A DNA stretch of 64,000 bases from Chloranthus sessilifolius (taxonomy: Eukaryota > Streptophyta > Magnoliopsida > Chloranthales > Chloranthaceae): positions 72,635,597 to 72,699,596 of the forward strand of contig CM037590.1 of the NCBI GenBank assembly GCA_021018995.1, in the 5' to 3' direction. Of this stretch, positions 55,715 through 64,000 are shown in pieces. Made by a program: the position numbers and the translations under genes. The notes under the pieces are model-generated. The model was not told the DNA's origin. It saw nothing but the letters and a program-made list of their open reading frames with translations, and searched no databases. Position 1 is the first letter of the stretch. Each line of letters begins with the position of its first letter.

Positions 55715-58223
55715 TGTTAAGGCCTGAAAAGTACCACTTTTCACCCATTAACTTAACCTCTGTTAGACCCTTAGTCATTTAATAAATGTGTGTTAAGACC
55801 ATTTTGTAGGTAATAAGTAGCAACTGCAGCTAAGGCCCTAACCCTGCTAAGAAGCCCACTTTTGCACCAGAACTCTAAGCAATTGGTAACCCATTCACAG
55901 AGGAAAGAAACACCAAGGTAGAACACACCTGGATGTACACATTAAATGCCCAAGTGGGCCCCAGAAGATCCTCAGAAGAAAGGAAGTTAGACTCAAACAG
56001 AGAATTTGGCTGCAGCATAAGCAAAGCACAACAGCAACAAGTCAAGAAATGAGCCTCGCACAGATGTCGCAAGGTTCAAGTGATTCAGAGAAAAATGCTT
56101 CGTGCAGTTGTCACAAGTTTCTCAAGGTAGCACACCAATTGCTCGTGCCATTCTCGCGCAGATTAATGACAGAATGGCTCAAGAAGTAGACTTCACGCAG
56201 TTCTCACGAGGCTCAGTTATAAGCACTCGCGCAATCTTGCGCAGCTACAGCGAGGAGCATTTAATCCTTGTGCGATTCGCTCAGACAAGCTGAAGAGAGA
56301 GAGCTCCAGGCACTTCTGTGAGCAGCTGTCGCGCAGTGGCTGCGGGATGCAGATCTTCAAGGGACTGCTCGCGTAATCCAGAGGCCGACGCAATTGCTTC
56401 TTCACAAGGATCCCCGCGAGATTCACTAAGGAACGAACTGCGCTGGCGATTCTCACGCCACTCAAATGGAATGCGTAATCCCGCGACAACCAGAGCAATC
56501 CCGCGATGACCAAACTATCTATCCCGTGACTGCAGGAGCTTCAAGTCAATTCAATCCTGCGATGACCACTCTATCACGCGACAAGACCTGGAAACCGTTG
56601 CTACCTAGCGAGGCTTGGGATCTGAACTTTCCCCCACTTCGGTAGGGGCAGTCTGGGAACTTCCAGCAACTAGGGCAAGCACTCCAATGCTCTAATCTCC
56701 TTACACACGCCCCGAGGTGTCGAAGGAACAAAAATGGGCCACATTTGCATCATTAAAATTAAGGTTTTCCTAACCCTAATGCTCCCACAACCGACTGCTA
56801 TATAAGCCTAAGCCTAGTTTAGGTTTAAGGAGGAGGTGAGGACTGAATTCCTCTTATCTTCTTGAATCGGCTGTAGAGTTCTAATAGGCTAAGGTTAGGG
56901 TTTAGGCAGCATATTTTTCCTTTTTCTTCTCTCCATAGCCCAGCACTTGCTGACTATGCCTTTGTATGTCTATTTAGAATAGTTTTAATAAAGTTTTATA
57001 ATAGGATGTTATACATGTATGGGATTGGTGTTTGAGGGTTGTTCTGTACAACGCTGCTGCCTTTAGATCCTCCATTGCTAAGTTGTATTGTAAGCAATGG
57101 ATGATTATTTTTAAGGGTTTACTCAGATCCAAGTGACCTGTGTGTCCAAGCTAGTGCACATATGCAGGCCTATGCCCCACCACAAGATCCACTAAATCTG
57201 AATCCCCATGGGAGCTTGAGTTTGTAGCCTTGTGAACATGGTGGTGGCAGTAATCTACTTGTTCTGTCTCAGACCTCTATGAGGAGGATAGCCTCTGTGG
57301 ATAATCTGTGGCCATTTAAGTGGACAGGTTATAGCCCTAGGGTAAGGCCAATCCACAGATCTAGGACAGATTCTTCTTCTCTGCACTTGTGTTTGTAGCC
57401 CTGTGAGAGATTATGCAGAGACAGACTCTCCTGTATTTGTATAAACCCATCATCAGATGGCAGATCTGATCTGGCTATAGAGATTGTAGGCTTGTGATTG
57501 GATCACTGCTGTCTCTCTAAAGTAGTGAACAGCTAGATCTAAAGCTAGTACTCGAACTCTTACTGGTCCTGTGTGTCCAAGCTAGTGCACATATGCAAGC
57601 CTATGCCCCACACAGAACTTTAGAGGTTGAGGTTCCTATGGATTCTTGAGCTGGTAGCCTGGATGAAGTAATGCCTACAATGATAAACATATTCTGACCC
57701 ATCTATGGACTATAGTTCCCCTATTGGATAGTCTGTGACCATTTGAGTGGACAGGTTATAGCCATAAGGGATTGGATCATGGCACGGGGGTGAGTTGGAT
57801 CCTTTCTCCTCTGTGGTGATAATGTAGCCATTGGACAGGACTTCTATAGCAGCAGATCTGAGTCTGAGTTATAAAACCCATATGATCTGTACCTAATAGC
57901 TTACTTCTCACCCTTTTTATATTTATTTTCTCACACTCCATCATTCTTCTCAACCATTTCTGTAGTTTAGGCATTATCTTACCATAGGATTTAAACAATA
58001 GTAACCTTAAATCCCCTTCGATTTAGGATTGCCAAATCTGTAGTCAGATTTGGAGGGCCTACTAAAGATGGCTCCCTTGGAGCTTTAGACCATTTTTTCC
58101 TGTGGGACAAACTCTTACTTATTAAAACTTGCTACAACAAACCTTGTATCTTGCAGTTCTTGATATCTTTCAGATGTGCTGAACCCATCTTTATTTCTTT
58201 TCACACTGGAGAAATAATTAACA
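55715..58223 (+). repeat. 5' LTR of element D (2509 bp)
   Basis: Starts TGTTAAGGCCTGAAAAGTAC and ends ATTAACA. U3 contains many CTCGCGCA and TCCCGCGATGACCA-type words (56090-56590). TATA box CTATATAAGC at 56798-56807, transcripts starting near 56830. R-U5 contains a 430-bp internal duplication. Confidence 0.9.
57138..57770 (+). repeat. Internal duplication in element D LTR
   Basis: CTGTGTGTCCAAGCTAGTGC starts at 57138 and 57569. The blocks around GTGGACAGGTTATAGCC recur near 57320 and 57750. The spacing of 427-431 bp shows one tandem duplication of the U5 side. Confidence 0.8.
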
Positions 58224-58231
58224 AGTTTTTT

Positions 58232-58250
58232 TGGCGCCGTTGCTAGGGAA
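58232..58250 (+). promoter_or_regulatory. Primer binding site of element D
   Basis: TGGCGCCGTTGCTAGGGAA begins 8 bases after the LTR. Athila elements carry a TGGCGCCGTTGCCGGGGA-type site assigned to tRNA-Asp; two mismatches here. Confidence 0.87.
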
Positions 58251-58564
58251 TTTTGATCTATTAGTAGACCCTAGATTTTTGTATTTTTTTTTATTCTTTG
58301 GTAGCTGTGCTTGTGAATAACTGATACTGCTGATTTACATTTGAATTTTTTTTTGCAGATCTGGACAGTAGCAGAGAAGGAAGTTGAACTACACTAGGAG
58401 TCTAGCTACCTCTGTTTGCATTTCTCTAACCCTCAAAACTCAGTCTATTTTCCTTTGCAAATTCCATAGCAGTTGATTAGGATAGTCATAATTTTGTTTA
58501 GATAATTCTTTGAGTTAATTGTAATGTGTTTGCAAGTAGTCTTCCCTGCTGTTGGTGTGTGTGC

Positions 58565-60310
58565 ATGTTACGAAGGAGATCCCTCAGTCCCACATTAGAG
58601 CCTCCTAACCCTGAGATAGAAAAGGCGAGAAGACCAAGAAGGCCCAGACACACCACAGTTGAGCCCCTTACTGAAACCGAGACAGCATTCATGGGTGAAG
58701 AGTAACCCAGAACATTGAAGGAATTGAATGCTCCTGATGATTATAATTCCCCATTCAACATTCAATTCCCAGATGTTCAAGGAAACTATGAGATTAAAAC
58801 CTCAATCATCCAAATGCTTCCCTCTTTCCATGGGCTCAGCAAGGAAGACCCCTACAAGCACATTGACCAATTCTTGGCCCTGTGCACAACATTTTCCATT
58901 ACTAGTTTGGGACCAGAAGCCACTAGATTAAGGCTCTTTCCTTTCTCCCTAAAGGACAGGGCCAACACCTGGTTAGCTACTCTCCCAAACAACAGCATCA
59001 GTTCTTGGAAAGACCTCTAGACCAAATTTTTGACAAAATTCTTTCCAGAGATAAAAACCAACCAGTTGAGAAAAGCAATACTTGCCTTTGCCCAATCCCC
59101 AACTGAAGATTTTAATCAAGCATGGGACAAATTCAAGGAGATGCTCAAACAATGTCCCCACCACAAGATCCCTGACTGGCAGCTTGTCCAGAGCTTCTAT
59201 AATGGGATTGATGAGAAAAGCAGAGACATGATAGATGCCTCTTGTGGTGAAACATGCATGCACAAAACAGCTGATGAGACATGGGAGTTGTTTAAGATCA
59301 TCAGTGAAAATGCTTTCCAAAAGATATCCTTGTCAAGAACTGTTTATGAGCCTTCTTCTAAAATGGGACCACCTGCAATTTCTAAAGGAAAGATGTATGA
59401 AGTAACTGGGAATAATGACTTGCAAATGCAGATGGCCAATCTTTCTGATAAGTTTAATAAACTATTGACTGTGGTGCAACCCAGATGGGTTGCACAGGTG
59501 ATGGAGGCGTGTCTGATATGCCAATCTCCACAACACACAGTGGAAGAGTGCCCATCTGTAGGGCAATATCCTAAGTATGCGATGGAACAAGCTGCAGCTG
59601 CCCAATCATTTGGCTAGCAACAATCTGTTGGATACAACAAGCAGGCATTTGGATACCAGCACCAAAATGCTGGTTATCAGTGGAGGGATCACCCAAATTT
59701 GAGGTGGAGACAAGATAATTATATGCAGTCACAACAGATGTTGGCCTTACCGCAAAGGCCACAACAGTAATTTAACCAGGGATATGCCCCAAGGTTAAAT
59801 TTCCAGCATCAGCAGCTGCCCCAGCAGCAAAATCAGTTGGTAGTTCCCCCACCTCAGCCCCGAAATGCTTCTTTTGAGGATCAGGTTTTGACCTCATTGC
59901 AAAACCTTGGAACCTTAACTTAAACTGTGAATTCTCACAATCAAAGTATAAAGAAAATGGAAGAGCAGCTAGGCCAAATATCCAAAGCCTTGGCTAAAAG
60001 AGAGGAGGGCAGGTTGCCAAGCCAGCCAGTGGGCAACCCTAAGGGCCAATATTTGATTGGAGAAGGTTCCTCAAGTTTTGAGGGAGCTAATGTCATCACA
60101 ACCCTAAGGTCTGGCAGGCTGGTAGACAACCAGGTTGGAAAGGAACAAGGAGAGGTCATTTCTAAAGAATTTTTGAATGAATATGAAAAAGAATATGTTA
60201 GGGCACAGAGCCAAGAGTTGCCTGCTACCCTGCAACAAGAGAAAAATAATGAGGCTGTAGTTGAGCCTCAGCAGGAAATAAAAGATGAAAAAAAAAAAAC
60301 AAAAGTTTAG
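58565..60310 (+). pseudogene. Element D gag
   Basis: A single frame of 582 codons from ATG 58565 to 60310, broken only by stops near 58706, 59018, 59615, 59767 and 59919. Each is a TAA or TAG where a Gln codon would fit. Capsid blocks: MLPSFHGLSKEDPYKHIDQF, LRLFPFSLKDRANTWLATLP and KEMLKQCPHHKIPDWQLVQS. A CCHC knuckle (C-x2-C-x4-H-x4-C) lies at about 59508-59550. A Gln/Pro-rich tail follows, with TTLRSGR near 60100. An A-run at 60287-60299 precedes a frame change into protease. Confidence 0.88.
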
Positions 60311-61394
60311 TCATAGGCTTGCAGCTGAGGAACCAGCAGTACCTCAGTTGTCATTTCCTCAAGCTTTGAGTAGCCATGGCCCTTTTGATAAGGGGAATGC
60401 ACAAATGGAGGAAATGATGGAGACCTTTAAGCAGGTAAAAATCAATTTGCCCCTGCTTGATGCAATTAGACAGGTCCCAGCCTATGCCAAATTTATGAAA
60501 GACCTTTGTACCCAGAAAAGAAAAGCTACGGGTTATTCGTCCAGAAAGGTCTTTGCAACTGATACAGTTAATTTTGTATTAAACATAACAATGCCAGAGA
60601 AGTTGCAAGACCCAGGGATACCCACTATTCCCTGCATAATTAGAGACCACACAATTGGAAGGGCCATTCTAGACCTTGGAGCCAGTGTAAACCTGCTGCC
60701 ATACAGTGGGTATTAGCAGCTAGGTTTGGGGGAGCTAAAACCCACCCCCATTGTACTGTTAATGGCTGATAGGTCTAAAAGGAGACCTATGGGAGTGGTT
60801 GAGGATGACTTAGTAGGGGTGGACAAGTTCTTTTACCCCGCAGACTTCCTGGTTTTAGACATGGGCTGCAACAAGAGTACAACCCCTATACCTGTTATTT
60901 TGGGCAGGCCATTCTTGGCCACTGCCAATGCCTGCATTCAATGCAGGTCAAGGATTATGGAGGTAACTTTCGGACAGATGAAGGTTGAACTGAATGTGTA
61001 CAACAGTGCAAAGTACCCTCAGCTGGACAATGAGGAAAGCTTTGCAATAGATGTACTAGAGGAAGTTGTTGAAAAAGAATTGCCCACTCTGCTGGAGTGG
61101 GACAACATTATCAAAAGTTTAGTTGAAGTTTGGGACATGGTAGAGGAAGAAAGCCCAGCTGTTATGACAGAAGATATGACCACATTGAATTCTTCTGTGG
61201 GCTCAGTGCAACATTCCATTTGGAAACCTACATTGCTGCCTCTTCCTCAAACCAACAAAGAACTAATCTTGCCATCCACCCAACAAGCCCCTGATCTGGA
61301 TCTCAAGAAGCTTCCACACACATTGAAATATGCCTTCCTTGAGAAAGGTGAAAAACTTCCTGTAATTATCTCATCCTCTCTTACCAATGAGTAG
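60285..61394 (+). pseudogene. Element D aspartic protease and linker
   Basis: The text LSFPQALSSHGPF begins the linker. The protease box reads AILDLGASVNLLPYS (Asp-Leu-Gly instead of Asp-Ser/Thr-Gly). After TAG 60714 the same frame continues with ELKPTPIVLLMADRSKRRPM and PVILGRPFLATANACI, then an acidic spacer to TAG 61392. Both stops are in frame. Confidence 0.86.
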
Positions 61395-61415
61395 GAGGAA
61401 GAATTACTAACAGTC

Positions 61416-62890
61416 TTGAGGAAGCACAAAAAGACAATTGGTTGGACCATTACAGATCTCGGAGGGATAGATGCATCAATATGTATGCACAGGATCCATT
61501 TAGAGGAGGGCTCAGTACCCTCCAGGGAAATGCAGAGGAAATTGAATCCTCACATGCAGGAAGTGGTCCTCAAAGAAATTATTAAATTGCTAGATGCTGG
61601 GGTAATTTACCCCATTTCTTATTATGAATGGGTGGCGCCTATCAAAGTGGTACCCAAGAAATCTGGCATAACAGTCATTACAACTGAGTCTAGAGAGCTA
61701 AGACTAGTCAGGGAGACCACTGGCTGGAGGGTTTGCATAGATTATCAGAAGCTCAACTCTAAAACCAAAAAAGACCACTTCCCTCTCCCCTTCATAGATC
61801 AAATTTTGGATAAGTTGGCTGGAAAAGCTTTTTATTGCTTTCTTGATGGGTACTCAGGGTACAACTAGATCCCAGTGCACCCTCACGACCAGGAGAAAAC
61901 TACATTTACTTGCCCTTTTGGTACCTTTGCTTACAGAAGGATGCCTTTTGGGCCGTGTAATGCACCAGCCACCTTTCAGAGGTGTATGTATGCCATATTC
62001 TCTGATATGATTGACAAGTTCTTGGAAATCTTTATGGATGATTTCTCTGTATATGGGGACAGTTTTGGCCAATATCTGTAACACCTCCACCTGGTCTTGC
62101 AAAGATGTGAGGAGACCAATCTGGTCTTAAGTTAGAAAAGAGCCACTTCATGGTAACACAAGGTATTGTGTTGGGCCATGTTGTCTCTAGAGAAGGGATT
62201 GAGGTAGATAAGGCCAAAGTTAACCTCATTACAAATTTGCCTCCTCCAAGAACAGTCAAACAAATCAGATCTTTCCTTGGACATGCAGGATTCTACAAGA
62301 GGTTCATTAAAGACTTCAGCAAAATTGCTAAACAATTGTGCCACCTGCTGTGCCAGGATGTGCCCTTTGATTTTTCTGCTGAATGTCTTGAGGCTTTTGA
62401 AACTTTGAAGATATGCCTCACCTCTGCCCCTGTACTCCAAACACCTGACTATGCACTACCCTTTGAGCTGATGTGTGATGCATCCGACTTGGCAATAGGT
62501 ATTGTTTTGGGCCAAAGGAAAGATAAGCTGCCAGTGGTCATTGCCTATGTCAGCAAATCACTTGTTGAAGCTCAGCTGAATTACACCACAACTGAGAAAG
62601 AGCTTCTGGCAGTAGTTTTTTCTATTGACAAATTTAGACCTTACCTACTTGGGTCTAAAACTGTAATCTTCACAGACCACTCAGCATTGAAATACCTATT
62701 ATCTAAGAAAGATGCTAAGCCCAGGCTGATTAGATGGATACTCCTGTTGCAGGAGTTTGACATCGAAATCAAGGATAAAAAGGGTGTGGAAAATGTGGTG
62801 GCTGACCACTTGTCTAGAATTGTGTTGGAAAAATATGTTGATGACCCTACAAATGATGTTTTTCCGGATGAGCAATTGTTTGCCATCTAA
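61416..62890 (+). pseudogene. Element D reverse transcriptase and RNase H
   Basis: HKKTIGWTITDLGGIDASIC starts RT. Palm blocks GWRVCIDYQKLNSKTKKDHF and DGYSGYN are followed by a TAG (61866) and then CPFGTFAYRRMPFGPCNAPA. Catalytic FMDDFSVYG lies at about 62029-62055. TAA 62079 and a 1-bp loss near 62127 break the frame. The second open part (62150-62890) gives the thumb ([33 protein letters not shown]) and RNase H ([35 protein letters not shown]). Confidence 0.92.
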
Positions 62891-62893
62891 TCC

Positions 62894-64000
62894 TTGGTTC
62901 CTTGGTATGCATATATTGTAAATTATTTAGTTATAGACAAGATTCCTACCCATTTGACCAAAATGGACAAAGACATGTTCTTCTCACAGGTCAAATTCTT
63001 TTTTTGGGAGGAACCTTGCTTATACAAATACTGTGTAGACCAAATCATCCAAAAATATGTTCCAGAAAGTATTGTCCCCAGTATTCTGGCCATGTGCCAT
63101 GAAAATGCCTATGGGGGCCACTTTAGTGGAAGAAAAATAGCTGACAAGATCTTGCAATGTGGTTCTATTGGCCTTCTTTATTCAGAGATGCCAATACACA
63201 CTGCAGGACATATGAGAGATGTCATAAATTAGGAGGGCTATCCAAAAGAAACTCAATGCCTTTGCAGCCCATCCTTGTTGTGGAATTGTTTGATGTCTGG
63301 GGTATTGACTTTATGGGCCCCTTTCCTCCTTCAAATGGTTATCATTTCATCTTAGTGGCAGTGGATTATGTTTCAAAATGGGTAGAAGCTATTGCTACAA
63401 GAACCAATGATCATCAAGTAGTCCTAAAATTTGTAAAGCAGAATATCTTCTCAAGATTTGGCACCCCTAGAGCCATTATTAGTGATGGGGTAGCCATTTC
63501 TGCAACAGAAATTTCGAGAGCTTGCTCAAAAAATATTCTGTCACCCATAGGATTGCTACTCCCTACCACCCGCAAACCAGTGGGCAAGTTAAAATTTCTA
63601 ATAGGGAGATCAAGCACATCCTTGAGAAGACAAGAAGATGAGAAGGATCGATAAGCTAAATGATGCATTATGGGCTTATAGGACTGCTTATAAGACTCCC
63701 ATTGGGATGTCCCCATTCAGACTGGTTTATGGCAAGGCTTGCCATCTCCCAGTAGAGTTAGAACACAGGGCCTATTGGGCCATAAAAAAATTAAATCTAA
63801 ACCTAACTTCTGCTGGTCATCACAGGTCACTGCAGCTGTCAGAACTGGATGAGCTGAGGATGGATGCATATGCCAATGCCCGGATATACAAGGAAAGGTC
63901 CAAGGCTTTCTTTGATAAGGGTTTGTTGAGAAAGAGCTTCATGGCTGGTGGTAAGGTTTGGTTGTTTAACTCCAAACTTAAATTTTTTCCTGACAAATTG
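62894..64000 (+). pseudogene. Element D integrase, runs off window
   Basis: After an in-frame TAA at 62888: HLTKMDKDMFFSQVKFFFWE, zinc-finger histidines in HENAYGGHFSG, a 1-bp insertion near 63155, then the CRTYERC cysteines. Catalytic Asp 1 is in WGIDFMGPF (63299) and Asp 2 in IISDG (63480). A frameshift then separates the Glu region (SNREIKH) near 63600. A further shift at 63640 leads to [16 protein letters not shown] and [20 protein letters not shown], open to the window end. Confidence 0.9.

Larger units (their letters stand above)
55715..64000 (+). mobile_element. Element D: Athila-type Ty3/gypsy retrotransposon, 3' part outside window
   Basis: 5' LTR with TGTTAA/TTAACA ends, TGGCGCCGTTGC primer site, then gag and pol of Athila type on plus. 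Athila lies in the non-chromovirus branch with Tat and uses an Asp-tRNA type PBS. It is inserted into the gag leader of element C, so it is younger than C. The five bases before it are GTGGG; the matching copy is outside the window. Confidence 0.9.

Overview
This window is repeat-dense nuclear DNA from a flowering plant, probably a eudicot with a large genome. It contains no intact gene, no tRNA or rRNA gene and no bacterial or organellar signature. Almost all of it is nested, decaying LTR retrotransposons of the Ty3/gypsy superfamily, with DNA-transposon remnants between them. The species cannot be named from the sequence.

Layout. (A) 1-7939, plus strand: 3' part of a Tekay/Del-like chromovirus (protease end, RT, RNase H, integrase, chromodomain). 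It carries an extra sense ORF (3963-5258) before a 2.2 kb 3' LTR (5699-7939). (Host 1) 7940-12665: a tail-to-tail pair of related plant transposon-type genes, 8106-8959 on plus and about 10430-9311 on minus. Both have the same 134-bp repeat on their upstream side in mirror orientation: an inverted copy at 7940-8036 and a 12-copy array at 10773-12400. Element A inserted inside the left repeat copy. 13470-14373 is a hAT-like non-autonomous element with a foldback MITE (13620-14025) nested in it. (B) 16596-34183, plus strand: a complete 17.6 kb Tat/Ogre-type element with two LTRs, a 5-bp target duplication (TCTGG), PBS, proline-rich gag, protease with G-patch, RT, two RNases H, integrase and a 4 kb non-coding 3' region holding a 204-bp MITE. 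It interrupts an unclassified repeat (15421-16590, resuming at 34189). 34463-35400 is a rearranged chromovirus remnant.

(C) About 36120-55714, minus strand: a second Tat-lineage element with gag and pol on minus. Between pol and its 3' LTR it carries a multi-exon passenger gene on the opposite (plus) strand, 43093-46900, of plant-mobile-domain type, with its own promoter. Two gutted upstream transcription units end in the same 3' hairpin as that gene. (D) 55715-64000, plus strand: an Athila element (5' LTR, Asp-type PBS, gag, protease, RT, RNase H, integrase) that inserted into the gag leader of C and runs off the window.

Decay. All elements are pseudogenised. Most in-frame premature stops can be explained by one C-to-T change in a Gln or Arg codon, as expected for old methylated DNA, with scattered 1-bp indels on top.

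Most interesting: the mirror-image gene pair with shared upstream arrays; the intron-bearing antisense passenger gene; a 3' hairpin present three times with compensatory stem changes; a row of U3 hairpins with one constant loop and different stems; and the reuse of each element's own CpG-rich promoter words in front of its passenger gene in two unrelated lineages (A and C).
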